Source: DASSYK01 sp036258315
GTDB lineage: Bacteria > Actinomycetota > Thermoleophilia > Solirubrobacterales > 70-9
Length of the DNA stretch: 36,130 nt
Reading direction: 5' to 3'
Assembly (NCBI GenBank): GCA_036258315.1
Contig: DATADX010000038.1
Coordinates: 1 to 36,130, forward strand
Position 1 is the stretch's first letter. Each line of letters starts with the position of its first letter. Below the pieces are notes generated by a model. The model did no database searches. It saw nothing but the letters and a program-made list of their open reading frames with translations, and was not told the DNA's origin. The translations under genes were made by a program, and so were the position numbers. This document shows positions 8,740 to 18,534 of this stretch, piece after piece.

Positions 8740-9842
8740 CGCGCGGGCACCCCGCCGTCACCCGAGGGGGCGAGTCCAGGGAAGTGCCGGACGAACCCCT
8801 CCAGCGCGTGGCGGTAGCTGCGCAGCGAGGAGATCGACACCCATTCCTCGGGACCGTGGTGGCCGTCGCCGATCGGGCCGAACTCGACGGCGGGGACGCC
8901 GACGCGCAGGAAGGAGACGGCGTCGGAGGCGCCGTCGCGGCCGACGCTCATCACCCGCTCGGGATGGTGCGGCGAGGCCGCCTCACAGAGGCCGACCACG
9001 TAGGGCGAGGTCTCCTCGACCACCGCGGGCGGCCGGCGGAACGTCGCGATCACGCGGGTGTCCGGAAGTCCCGCCACCTGGGCGAGGATCTCCTCTGGGT
9101 CCTGTTCGGGAAGGAAGCGCACGTCGATATCCACCACGCAGTTGTCCGGCACCCGGTTCAGCGCGTCGCCGCCCCAGATCCGGCCAAGGTTGATCGACGG
9201 CCGGTCGAAGAGCTCGGAGCTTTGCCGCGCAAACGGTAGCGATTCGATGCCGCGAAAAACCTCGACCGCCTTGACGATCGCGTTATCGCCCAGCCAGGGG
9301 GTAGCGCCGTGCGCCGCGCGGCCGCTGATCCCGAGGCGCAGCGCCAGCACGCCCTTGGCCTGAACTCCAACTTGAAGGTTGGTTGGCTCGCCGGTGATCG
9401 CGAAGTCGCCGATGAAGCCATCGCCGACGAGCGCATCGCTGCCCCTGTTCTCCTCTTCCTCGGACTCCTCGTCCGACACGATCCCGAGCCGCAGCCTGAC
9501 CGCATCCTGCTCCTTCGCGTCGAGCAACACCAGCATCATCACCGCGAGCGCGCCCTTCATGTCGTATGCGCCGCGGCCGAACAGGCGGTCGCCGTCGACG
9601 CGCGGCCGGAACTGCTCGCCGCCGCCCGGGACGACGTCGAGGTGGCCGTGCATGACGAGGGCCGGGGCGTCGGGCGGGCCTACCTCGGCCATCGTCACCG
9701 GCAGCCCGCGCGCCTCGATCTGTCGGGCCGTGATGTCGCGCGACTCGAGCCACCCCCCGACGAACTCGGCGGCGCGCCGCAGCCCCTCCGCGGAGGAGGT
9801 GTCGAAGGCGACGAGCCTCTCAGTCAGGGCCAGTTCGTCCAT
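8736..9842 (-). CDS. M20-family metallopeptidase (ArgE/DapE-like)
   Basis: A 368-residue di-zinc amidohydrolase. Seen: MHGHLDVVP with metal ligands His67 and catalytic Asp69, the bridging Asp94 in GRGAYDMKGA, acidic residues in SDEESEEEE at about 123-131 where family members have the catalytic Glu-Glu, a substrate loop GEPTN, and a C-terminal metal-binding GPIGDGHHGPEEW. Relatives include succinyl-diaminopimelate desuccinylase, acetylornithine deacetylase and dipeptidases; which substrate it uses is not clear. The acidic run after the catalytic pair is unusually long. It follows atpC by 51 bases and overlaps the LCP gene start. Confidence 0.82.
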   Translation of the reverse strand: MDELALTERLVAFDTSSAEGLRRAAEFVGGWLESRDITARQIEARGLPVTMAEVGPPDAPALVMHGHLDVVPGGGEQFRPRVDGDRLFGRGAYDMKGALAVMMLVLLDAKEQDAVRLRLGIVSDEESEEEENRGSDALVGDGFIGDFAITGEPTNLQVGVQAKGVLALRLGISGRAAHGATPWLGDNAIVKAVEVFRGIESLPFARQSSELFDRPSINLGRIWGGDALNRVPDNCVVDIDVRFLPEQDPEEILAQVAGLPDTRVIATFRRPPAVVEETSPYVVGLCEAASPHHPERVMSVGRDGASDAVSFLRVGVPAVEFGPIGDGHHGPEEWVSISSLRSYRHALEGFVRHFPGLAPSGDGGVPAR

Positions 9843-9893
9843 CGCAGCATGGTAGGCCGCGCGCCCAACCCGGCGTGAAACCCCCGGGTCGGC

Positions 9894-10310
9894 TCAGCGC
9901 GAGGACCCGGCGACGTTGAGGAAGGCCTCGGCGCGGTCCTTGTCGCGCTCGGCCCGCTCGTAGGCCGCGCTGCCTTCCTCGGCCTCGCCCATCCGTTGCT
10001 CGGCGTCCTTGGCCCGCTGCTCGAGCACCCCGCGGTCGAGCTGATCGGGTGGGACGCATTCGCCGACCAGCACCATCGCGCGGTTCGCGAAGACCTGCAG
10101 CCACCCCTCGCCCTGCGCGTAGCGCTCGACCTCGGAGTCGGACTTGTGCAGCCGCAGCACGGTCGGCCGCAGCCGGGCGAGCACCGGGACGTGGTTGGCG
10201 AGGATGCCGATCTCCCCGACCGCCGTTCGAGTCGAGAGCTGCTGCACGTCCCCCTCGAACACCTTGCCCTCGGGGGTGAGCACCTCGGCGTGGAGGGTGT
10301 GCTCGGGCAT
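9894..10310 (-). CDS. atpC: F1Fo ATP synthase epsilon subunit
   Basis: A 138-residue subunit with an N-terminal beta sandwich (HAEVLTPEGKVFEGDV, then GEIGILANHVPVLA) and a C-terminal helical hairpin rich in Glu, Arg and Ala (residues 88-130). It sits in the central stalk, couples rotation and usually restrains ATP hydrolysis. The ATG directly abuts the atpD stop (TAGATG), as expected for the last gene of the operon. Confidence 0.93.
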   Translation of the reverse strand: MPEHTLHAEVLTPEGKVFEGDVQQLSTRTAVGEIGILANHVPVLARLRPTVLRLHKSDSEVERYAQGEGWLQVFANRAMVLVGECVPPDQLDRGVLEQRAKDAEQRMGEAEEGSAAYERAERDKDRAEAFLNVAGSSR

Positions 10311-11873
10311 CTACGCCGGCGAGCCTTCCCGCTCGGCTTCCTCGGTCTCCTCGGCCTCGGAGGGCTCTCCGTTCCGCTCGGCCTCCTCCGCCTTCCGGTC
10401 CTGCTCGGCGGCCTCCGCCTTGGCGGCCTCCTCGGGGTCCTCGCCCCGCATCTTCTTCGCCTCCTCGAGCACCTGCTCGATCGAGCCCTGCATGTAGAAG
10501 GCACGCTCGGGGATGTCGTCGTGCTCGCCGTCGACGATCTCCTTGAACGAGCGGACCGTCTCCTCAACGGGCACGTACTCGCCCGAGCGGCCGGTGAACT
10601 GCTCGGCGACGAAGAACGGCTGCGAGAGGAACCGCTGGATCTTGCGCGCCCTCGAGACCGTCTGCTTGTCCTCGTCGGAGAGCTCGTCGATCCCGAGGAT
10701 CGCGATGATGTCCTGGAGCTCCTTGTAGCGCTGCAGGATCTCCTGGACCTGGGTCGCGGTGTCGTAGTGGTCCTCGCCGAGAACGTCCGGCTTCAGGATC
10801 GTGGAGATCGAGTCGAGCGGATCGACCGCCGGATAGATCCCCTGCTCCACGAGGGAACGCGTCAGCGTCGTCGTCGCGTTGAGGTGCGCGAACACCGAGG
10901 CCGGGGCAGGGTCGGTGAGGTCGTCGGCCGGCACGTAGATCGCCTGGATCGAGGTGACGCTTCCTTCCCTCGTGGACGTGATTCGTTCCTGGAGGCCACC
11001 CATCTCGGTCTCCAGCGTCGGCTGGTAGCCGACGGCGGAAGGCATCCGGCCGAGCAGCGCCGAGACCTCCGAGCCGGCCTGCACGAACCGGAAGATGTTG
11101 TCGATGAACAGCAGCACGTCCTGGCCGCCCTGCTGGCGGAAGTACTCCGCCATCGTCAGCCCGGACAGCGCCACCCGCAGTCGGGCACCGGGCGGCTCGT
11201 TCATCTGACCGAAGACGAGCATCGTCTTGTCGATCACGCCCGACTCCTTCATCTCGACCCAGAGGTCGTTGCCCTCGCGCGAGCGCTCGCCGACGCCGCA
11301 GAAGGCAGACAGGCCCTCGTGCTCCTCGGCGATGCTGCGGATCAGCTCCTGGATCAGGACGGTCTTGCCGACGCCGGCGCCCCCGAACAGGCCGACCTTG
11401 CCGCCCTTGGCGTACGGCGCGAGCAGGTCGACGACCTTGATCCCCGTCTCGAGGATCTCCTGCGAGGGCGCGAGGTCCTCGACCTCGGGGGCGGGACGGT
11501 GGATCGGCCAGCGCTCCTCTGTGTTCACGTCGCCCATCTCGTCGATCGGCTCACCGAGCAGGTTGAAGATCCGGCCCAGCGTCTCGTCGCCGACCGGAAC
11601 CGTGATCGGGCCGCCCGTGTCGACGACCCTGTCGCCGCGCTGGAGGCCGTCGGTCGCGTCCATCGCGATCGCGCGGACGCGCTCGTCTCCGAGGTGCTGC
11701 TGCACCTCGCAGATCAGCTTCAGCTCGGTCCGGCTCTCCTCGGGGGGGACTTCGATCTCGAGCGCCGAGTAGATCTCGGGCAGCTCGTCCGGGAAGGCGA
11801 CGTCGACGACTGCGCCGGTCACCTGCTCGACGGTCCCGATGTTGCTGCCGTTGCTCTTGCCGTTGTCAGCCAT
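10311..11873 (-). CDS. atpD: F1Fo ATP synthase beta subunit
   Basis: A 520-residue catalytic subunit. The P-loop GGAGVGKT lies at 164-171, GVGERSREGNDL follows, and the catalytic-site region ALSGLTMAEYFR and FIDNIFRFVQAGSE are intact. The usual length is about 470 residues. The extra length is a C-terminal tail of roughly 50 residues after KKMRGEDPEE, made mainly of Glu, Ala, Lys and Arg and likely disordered. The alpha subunit carries a similar tail. The gene lies 37 bases after atpG. Confidence 0.96.
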   Translation of the reverse strand: MADNGKSNGSNIGTVEQVTGAVVDVAFPDELPEIYSALEIEVPPEESRTELKLICEVQQHLGDERVRAIAMDATDGLQRGDRVVDTGGPITVPVGDETLGRIFNLLGEPIDEMGDVNTEERWPIHRPAPEVEDLAPSQEILETGIKVVDLLAPYAKGGKVGLFGGAGVGKTVLIQELIRSIAEEHEGLSAFCGVGERSREGNDLWVEMKESGVIDKTMLVFGQMNEPPGARLRVALSGLTMAEYFRQQGGQDVLLFIDNIFRFVQAGSEVSALLGRMPSAVGYQPTLETEMGGLQERITSTREGSVTSIQAIYVPADDLTDPAPASVFAHLNATTTLTRSLVEQGIYPAVDPLDSISTILKPDVLGEDHYDTATQVQEILQRYKELQDIIAILGIDELSDEDKQTVSRARKIQRFLSQPFFVAEQFTGRSGEYVPVEETVRSFKEIVDGEHDDIPERAFYMQGSIEQVLEEAKKMRGEDPEEAAKAEAAEQDRKAEEAERNGEPSEAEETEEAEREGSPA

Positions 11874-11910
11874 TCGTCTCCTCGGTTCCTTTCTCAGTCC
11901 TTCTCGAGCT

Positions 11911-12840
11911 CTAGCTCAGGGCCTCGGCGCCGGCGACCACCTCGAGGATCTCCTGGGTGATCTCGGCCTGCCGGACCCGGTTCATCTCCAGCGTCAGGTC
12001 GCCGATCAGGTCCTGCGCGTTCTCGGCTGCGTTCCGCATCGCGGTCATCCGCGCGCCGTGCTCCGAGGCGGTCGACTCGAGCAGCGCCCGGTAGACCGAC
12101 AGCTGCGCATACTCGGGGATCAGCTCGGCGAGCAGCTCCTCGGGCTCTGGCTCGTAGTCCCAGAGCGCCTTGCGGTGGGCCTCCGCGAGCTCCTCGTCGA
12201 CCTCCTCGTCGGGCGGCGACAGCTCCTCCACCCCTTCGCCGAACACCTCCGCCTGCTGGATCGGGAGCAGCGTCTGGCGCCGCACGTACTGGGTGAGCGG
12301 CGAGACGTAGCGGTTGTAGATCAGGTCGACGCGGTCGATCTCCTCGTCGACGTACTCGCTGACGAGTGCATCGGCGATGTGGCGGGCGTCGGCGAAGGCG
12401 GGGCGGTCCGTGAAGCCGGTGTACTCGCCTCGCAGCTCCTCGCCGCGGAACTTCATCGTCGAGACACCGCGGCGGCCGACCACCGAGAAGTGGACCTCGC
12501 GCCCGTCGCGGCGAAGCTCGCCGCCGAGCCGCAGGCCCTCGCGGATGATCTGCGAGTTGAATCCACCCGCGAGGCCGCGATCGCCGGTGACCAGCAGGAT
12601 CCCGACCCTGCTCAGCTCCTCGCGCTCCTGCAGCACAGGCAGGTTGCGCGCCTCGGCCCCCGCCGCCTCCGCGACGTTGCGGGTCATCTTCCGGAGCTCC
12701 CGCGCGTACGGGCGCAGCGCATCGATCCGCTGCTCGGCGCGGCGCAGCCGCGCCGCCGCGACCATCTCCATCGCGCGGGTGATCTTGCCGACGTTCTTGA
12801 CGGAGGCGATTCGGTTCTGGACGTCCTTGCGGGTGGCCAT
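11911..12840 (-). CDS. atpG: F1Fo ATP synthase gamma subunit
   Basis: A 309-residue central-stalk rotor subunit. The N-terminal coiled-coil helix (RKDVQNRIASVKNVGKITRA) and the C-terminal one (RMTAMRNAAENAQDLI) are both present, with the conserved TGDRGLAGGFN segment between them. It is somewhat longer than usual because of an acidic insertion near residues 212-245 (EELSPPDEEVDEELAEA and onward), just before the C-terminal helix. The start follows the atpA stop by three bases. Confidence 0.93.
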   Translation of the reverse strand: MATRKDVQNRIASVKNVGKITRAMEMVAAARLRRAEQRIDALRPYARELRKMTRNVAEAAGAEARNLPVLQEREELSRVGILLVTGDRGLAGGFNSQIIREGLRLGGELRRDGREVHFSVVGRRGVSTMKFRGEELRGEYTGFTDRPAFADARHIADALVSEYVDEEIDRVDLIYNRYVSPLTQYVRRQTLLPIQQAEVFGEGVEELSPPDEEVDEELAEAHRKALWDYEPEPEELLAELIPEYAQLSVYRALLESTASEHGARMTAMRNAAENAQDLIGDLTLEMNRVRQAEITQEILEVVAGAEALS

Positions 12841-12843
12841 CGG

Positions 12844-14520
<1,677 letters not shown>

Positions 14521-14541
14521 GCTGTGCGGGACTTCCTTTCG

Positions 14542-15072
14542 TTACGCCGCGCTTGCGATGCTCTTTCGAAGTTTCTCCAGGCGGTTGCGAATGCTCGCGT
14601 CCAGGACCATGTTGCCAACCTGGAGCACGAGGCCGCCCAGTATCGAGTCGTCGACCCGACTCTCGAGCTGGACCGCCTGGCCGGTCTGCTTCTCGATCTC
14701 GCCGCCGATCTCCTCCAGCACGGCGGGATCGAGCTCGATCGCGCTCGTCACGGTCACGTCGAGGAGCTTGTTCTCCTTCCGCCACAGGTCCTCGAATTCG
14801 CGCCGGATCCGGAAGATGAGCGGCATCCGGTGCTTCTCGATCAGCAGCTCGAGGAAGTTCTCCATCTCGGGCTCGATCCCGTCGATCGCCTTGCGGAGGC
14901 CCTCGATCTTCTCCTGGGAGGTGAAGTAGGGGCTGAACAGGAACAGCTGCAGCTCATGGCTCTGCTCGACCGCGTCGGTGAACTCGGCGAGCTGGTCGCG
15001 GACCGCGTCCAGCTTCCCGTCCTCCTTGGCCGCCCTGAACAGGGCGTCGGCGTATACGCGAGCTGCCTCCAT
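14542..15072 (-). CDS. atpH: F1Fo ATP synthase delta subunit
   Basis: A 176-residue peripheral-stalk subunit. I chose the ATG at 15072 (MEAARVYADALFRAAKEDG) because it lies four bases after the atpF stop and begins with the typical delta N-terminus; an upstream in-frame ATG at 15153 would overlap atpF and add unrelated residues. The C-terminal part carries GGLVLQVGNMVLDASIRNRL, the conserved region that ties delta to the b subunit and F1. It is a stand-alone delta, not the b-delta fusion of mycobacteria. Confidence 0.92.
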   Translation of the reverse strand: MEAARVYADALFRAAKEDGKLDAVRDQLAEFTDAVEQSHELQLFLFSPYFTSQEKIEGLRKAIDGIEPEMENFLELLIEKHRMPLIFRIRREFEDLWRKENKLLDVTVTSAIELDPAVLEEIGGEIEKQTGQAVQLESRVDDSILGGLVLQVGNMVLDASIRNRLEKLRKSIASAA

Positions 15073-15076
15073 CCGC

Positions 15077-15673
15077 CTAGGCCTTCGCCCTCTCCCCGTT
15101 AGACCCGTTCGAGCCGGCGAGGTCGCTGAAGTCGACCTCGGCAAGCGCCTCATCGATGAGGCGGCGCTGGTCCTCCTCGTCGAGGGCCTTGCGGGTCACC
15201 TTCTCGGTCGCGATCACGGTCAGGTCGGCGACCTCCTTGCGGATCAGCTCGAGCGAGCGCCGCGTCTCGGCCTCGATGTCGCGTCTCGCGGCGGCGACCA
15301 GCTCCTCGCGCTTCTGCTTGCCCTCCTCGGCGCCCTCCGCCTTGGCGGTGTCGGCCGCCTTGCGGGCGCGGGCGATGATGTCGTCCGCCTGCTCGCGGGC
15401 CTCCTTGAGGCGCGCGCGGTACTCGGCCATCAGCTGCTCCGACTCCTGCTTCGCGCGCTCCGCGGCCTCGATCGACTCCGCGATCAGCTTGGCCCGCTTG
15501 TCGAGCGCCTCCTGGATGCGGGGAAAGGCGATCTTGCTCAGCACCCACAGCGTGAATAGGAACAGGAGCAGGGTCCAGATCATCAGGCCGAGGCTCGGGG
15601 AGACGAGGAAGCTCCCGCCCTCCTCCTCGGCGGCCATCACGACGACCGGTGCGATGTCAGCTGCGAACTCCAC
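15077..15673 (-). CDS. atpF: F1Fo ATP synthase b subunit
   Basis: A 198-residue peripheral-stalk subunit. One transmembrane helix at about 28-48 (LGLMIWTLLLFLFTLWVLSK) is followed by a long, highly charged coiled coil through about residue 170. Only one b gene is present, so the stalk is probably a homodimer. It begins three bases after atpE. Confidence 0.93.
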   Translation of the reverse strand: MEFAADIAPVVVMAAEEEGGSFLVSPSLGLMIWTLLLFLFTLWVLSKIAFPRIQEALDKRAKLIAESIEAAERAKQESEQLMAEYRARLKEAREQADDIIARARKAADTAKAEGAEEGKQKREELVAAARRDIEAETRRSLELIRKEVADLTVIATEKVTRKALDEEDQRRLIDEALAEVDFSDLAGSNGSNGERAKA

Positions 15674-15676
15674 GGC

Positions 15677-15964
15677 CTAGAGGAAGAACGCGATCAGGCC
15701 GAAGATGAAGGTGTAGAAGGCGACGGCCTCCGTCAACGCGAAGCCGAGCCAGCGAATCTGCTGCAGCTCGTCCTTCATCTCGGGCTGGCGGGACACGGCC
15801 TCGATCTCCTTGCCGAAGATGAAGCCGACGCCGATTCCGGCTCCGATCGAGCCGAGCCCGGCGCCGACGCCCAGCGCGATCGCCTTGCCGGCGTCTGTGA
15901 CGTCGCCCGTGACGCCCTGGGCCGCCTGGGCCAGCGGGATCAGGATCAGGTCCATTGAATCCAC
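15677..15964 (-). CDS. atpE: F1Fo ATP synthase c subunit
   Basis: A 95-residue proteolipid with two transmembrane helices. The Gly-rich first helix has GVGAGLGSIGAGIGVGF (32-48), the loop is GKEIEAVSRQPE, and the second helix has the ion-carrying Glu79 in FALTEAVAFYTF. The residue after the Glu is Ala rather than the Ser/Thr common in sodium-binding rings, favouring protons; this is inference. A second in-frame ATG at 15955 could be the true start. A purine-rich AAAGGAAG lies upstream of the first ATG. Confidence 0.94.
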   Translation of the reverse strand: MDSMDLILIPLAQAAQGVTGDVTDAGKAIALGVGAGLGSIGAGIGVGFIFGKEIEAVSRQPEMKDELQQIRWLGFALTEAVAFYTFIFGLIAFFL

Positions 15965-15974
15965 TCTTCCTTTC

Positions 15975-16883
15975 TTAGTTACTTTCGGCGACCGCGCCGC
16001 CGATGTAGATCGAGGTCAGGGTGGCGAAGATGAACGCCTGGAGCGTCGCCACCAGTCCGACCTCGAAGACGAAGAAGACGAAGGCCATCGGGAACGTGAT
16101 CACCCCGAGAGCCGCGATGCCGAGCAGAACCGCCAGCCCGCCGCCCATGAACAGGAGCAGCAGGTGCCCGGCGAGGATGTTGGCGAAGAGTCGAACGGAG
16201 AGCGAGATCAAACGCACGAAGTGCGAGATCACCTCGATCACGAAGATCGCGCCCTTGCCGATCGGGTTCATGTCCTCGAGGCCGGACGGCAGCCAGCCCT
16301 TGAAGTAGTTGATCGCGCCCTTCGAGCGAATTCCCTCGACGTGGTAGCTGACCCAGACGACGAGCGTGAGCACCAGCGGGATCGAGATGTTGGCGGTGGC
16401 GGCGTAGAGCGCGAAGCCGGGAACCTCGAAGCCGGCGATGTCGACCGGGTGCTCCGTGTTGGTCGGGAGCGGCAGGTAGCCGATGATGTTCGAGAACCAG
16501 ATCCAGAAGAAGAGCGTGGCGATGAACGGGAACCACTTCGTCGCGTACCTGCCCTCGAGGTTGCTGCCGGTGATGTTGCTCTTGGTCAGGTCGTAGGCCA
16601 GCTCGACGGCGGTCTGGACGCGGTTCGGCTTGGCGGCCATCCGCCGGGAGATCCAGACCATCGTGAAGATCGTCAGCCCCGACGCGAGGAACAGGTAGAG
16701 CACCGCCTTGTTGATCGAGGCGTCGATCCCGGCGATCTTGATCGGGACCCACGCCTCCAGCTTGAACTCGTTCTGCGGCTGGAAGGACTCGTTCTTGCCC
16801 TCGTCGCCGAAGATCAATCCGATCGCGATCACCACCGCGAAGTAGGAGACGATCCCGATCAGGACCTTCCACTTGAGCGCCAT
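15975..16883 (-). CDS. atpB: F1Fo ATP synthase a subunit
   Basis: A 302-residue integral membrane stator subunit. The essential arginine is Arg231 in SLSVRLFANILAGH. Other family segments include YATKWFPFIATLFFWIWFSN and the C-terminal EVGLVATLQAFIFATL. It forms the ion half-channels beside the c ring. Its ATG overlaps the stop of the upstream AtpI-like gene as TGATG. Confidence 0.95.
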   Translation of the reverse strand: MALKWKVLIGIVSYFAVVIAIGLIFGDEGKNESFQPQNEFKLEAWVPIKIAGIDASINKAVLYLFLASGLTIFTMVWISRRMAAKPNRVQTAVELAYDLTKSNITGSNLEGRYATKWFPFIATLFFWIWFSNIIGYLPLPTNTEHPVDIAGFEVPGFALYAATANISIPLVLTLVVWVSYHVEGIRSKGAINYFKGWLPSGLEDMNPIGKGAIFVIEVISHFVRLISLSVRLFANILAGHLLLLFMGGGLAVLLGIAALGVITFPMAFVFFVFEVGLVATLQAFIFATLTSIYIGGAVAESN

Positions 16884-17317
16884 CAGCGCCGCTCCCCGGG
16901 CGTCAGCAGCTTCGACATCACCCGGCCGACCAGGTGAAAGCTGAACAGGACCGCGGCGAACACGGCGCCGGCGAGCCCGGCATCGCGGTCGTCGAGCAGC
17001 CCGACGAGGAGGACCGCGAGCGCGACCAGCCAGACGCGGCTGAGGCCGGTGAACGCGATCCAGCCCATCGCGCCCCGGCGGTTGCCCGACTCGAGCTCGC
17101 GGTTTGCGATCCGCTCCCCGGCCAGCTCGAGGCCGAGCGCGAGCAGCCAGACCGCGGCGACGACGGCGTAGCCGAGCAGCGGCAGGTCAGCCGCGATGAA
17201 GACCGGCAGGCCCACGACGAGGGGCAGCAGGTCGATGAACCGCAGCCAGCGCGCGGCGCGGCCGGGGCCGTCCACGCCCGGTGTGTCTAGAGCGAACGTG
17301 GACAAGGGACCGAGCAC
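16883..17317 (-). CDS. small membrane protein at the atpI position
   Basis: A 144-residue protein with about four hydrophobic helices (near residues 29-45, 48-65, 95-106, 114-130) separated by short charged loops. It occupies the place of atpI, directly upstream of and overlapping atpB, and starts the operon. Sequence resemblance to AtpI is weak by eye, so the assignment is positional. AtpI helps assemble the c ring or moves Mg2+ in other bacteria. The GTG at 17317 gives this length; an in-frame GTG at 17275 is an alternative start. Confidence 0.65.
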   Translation of the reverse strand: MLGPLSTFALDTPGVDGPGRAARWLRFIDLLPLVVGLPVFIAADLPLLGYAVVAAVWLLALGLELAGERIANRELESGNRRGAMGWIAFTGLSRVWLVALAVLLVGLLDDRDAGLAGAVFAAVLFSFHLVGRVMSKLLTPGERR

Positions 17318-17363
17318 CGGCCGGGCTCGCTGCTGTAGGGATCAGATGAGCGCAATTTGCGGC

Positions 17364-17387
17364 AAAAAAAGGGGCTCCCAGGGAGCC
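17364..17387 (-). terminator. intrinsic terminator ahead of the atp operon
   Basis: On the minus strand a hairpin GGCTCCC / GGGAGCC (17387-17373) is followed by CC and seven T residues (17370-17364). This is a classical rho-independent terminator. It ends minus-strand transcription from the RTX-like gene and separates it from the ATP synthase operon. Confidence 0.85.
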
Positions 17388-17453
17388 GAAGGGGTCGGAA
17401 TCCTAGCGGTTGACGCTCCTCGGGCGTCGTCCCCGCGAAGTGGCGGACCGGTT

Positions 17454-17486
17454 GACGAAGGGGCCGCCCGCGGCGGCCCCTTCGTC
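17454..17486. terminator. long perfect hairpin just after the RTX-like gene
   Basis: A perfect 15-base inverted repeat (17454-17468 against 17472-17486) with a three-base loop CGC, ten bases past the stop of the secreted RTX-like gene. It lacks a T tract on either strand. It may stabilise the transcript end or act with the T-tailed hairpin downstream at 17387-17364. Confidence 0.7.
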
Positions 17487-17496
17487 TCCGTGATCC

Positions 17497-18429
17497 CTAC
17501 CGCACGAACGCGGCCAGCTTCGAGCCCTTCGGGGCCGTGAAGTCGACCGACTTCGTCTGCACCGGACCCGATCCCCTGGGACCCAGGGAGGTCAGGGTCG
17601 CGCCATCCGTCCCCGCGGTCGGGCAGATCACCTGCTCGACGCCCTTGGTCCGGATCGTCACCGCCAGGTTGCCCGGCGATCCGAAGAAGCGGACCAGGTA
17701 GTTGAAGCCGAGCCCCGGCGGAGCGGACACGATCTCGCACAGGCCCGTCAGGTTCGGGTTGCGCGGGGGCGTGCCGCCGAGCGGGGTCGGGACACCGCGG
17801 TCGGATGAGAACACGCGCGGCAGCTGCCCGAACTTGGTGCTGAACAGCTGCGGAGTGCTGAGGTCGGCGGTCAGCACCAGGTTGCCGATCACGAGCGTGT
17901 CGACCTCGGGCGCGGGCTTCTTCACCTTCTTCTTCTTGCCCTTGCCCTTTGCGCTCGCCTTCACCGTCTTGGTCTTCTTGACCTTGGGCGGGTTGCCCCC
18001 GACGAACGCGTCGGAGCCGTCGCCGGGCGCCCAGATGAACGCGTCGCTGCCGCCCTCGCCGTAGGCGATGTCGCTGTTCGGGAGCGCGGGGGGCGGCTGA
18101 CCGCCCTCGGTGCCGCCGACCATGACGTCGTCGCCGGCGCCGGCCTTGATCACGTCGCTGCCCAAACGGCCGACGATCGTGTCGGCCGCCGCGCCGCCGA
18201 ACAGCTGGTCGCTCTTCTTCAGCGACTGGTCGGGGCCGGGCGGCGACGGGATCGGCTGGATCGTCCCGTTGCTGACGTCATCGTTGTCAGCCCCGATCAC
18301 CACCTGCGGCTTCTTGCCGTTCTCGTTGCCCTGGAGGGCGGCATAGGACGTGCCCATCGCCGTCAGGACCGCGAGCGCGGCGAGCCCCGCAAAGAACGGA
18401 GTCCGCCTGAATCTCCTGCTGCGTGCCAT
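17497..18429 (-). CDS. secreted protein with RTX-like Gly/Asp repeats
   Basis: A 310-residue protein with a basic N-terminus and a signal peptide (hydrophobic core about residues 12-26, likely cleavage after SYA near 30). Residues 45-145 carry Gly/Asp-rich calcium-binding style repeats (IGADNDD, GRLGSDVIKAGAGDDVMVGG, GEGGSDAF, APGDGSDAFVGG). A very Lys-rich linker lies at about 149-172, followed by a C-terminal beta-rich domain of about 135 residues that I do not recognise. The ATG is preceded by GGAGG at good spacing. Upstream is an ECF-type promoter facing that of the anti-sigma gene, so it is probably a target of that sigma factor. Function is unknown; an envelope or calcium-linked role is a guess. 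Confidence 0.75.
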   Translation of the reverse strand: MARSRRFRRTPFFAGLAALAVLTAMGTSYAALQGNENGKKPQVVIGADNDDVSNGTIQPIPSPPGPDQSLKKSDQLFGGAAADTIVGRLGSDVIKAGAGDDVMVGGTEGGQPPPALPNSDIAYGEGGSDAFIWAPGDGSDAFVGGNPPKVKKTKTVKASAKGKGKKKKVKKPAPEVDTLVIGNLVLTADLSTPQLFSTKFGQLPRVFSSDRGVPTPLGGTPPRNPNLTGLCEIVSAPPGLGFNYLVRFFGSPGNLAVTIRTKGVEQVICPTAGTDGATLTSLGPRGSGPVQTKSVDFTAPKGSKLAAFVR

Positions 18430-18467
18430 CTCGTTACCTCCTGCGGATTCGAGTTACATCCGCGGAG

Positions 18468-18492
18468 GACGCCGTCCCCTCGCCTTTATTCC
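18468..18492 (-). promoter_or_regulatory. ECF-type promoter of the RTX-like gene
   Basis: GGAAT (18492-18488) and CGTC (18471-18468) are separated by exactly 16 bases, the spacing of many ECF sigma promoters (GGAAC-N16/17-CGTC). Transcription would start about 30 bases before the ATG at 18429, leaving room for the GGAGG ribosome site. Confidence 0.65.
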
Positions 18493-18502
18493 CGCCGCCG
18501 GT

Positions 18503-18527
18503 GGAATAGTTCGCGTCCCCGTGCGTC
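18503..18527 (+). promoter_or_regulatory. ECF-type promoter of the anti-sigma/sigma operon
   Basis: GGAAT (18503-18507) and CGTC (18524-18527) are again 16 bases apart. The predicted transcript start falls at or just before the GTG at 18535, so the message is probably leaderless. An ECF promoter in front of the sigma operon is the usual sign of autoregulation. Confidence 0.65.
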
Positions 18528-18534
18528 TGTAGGC

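Noticed and set aside
8736..9842. Calling the M20 gene dapE
   Set aside because: Family motifs fit several M20 enzymes equally, and the genes around it are not lysine-pathway genes.
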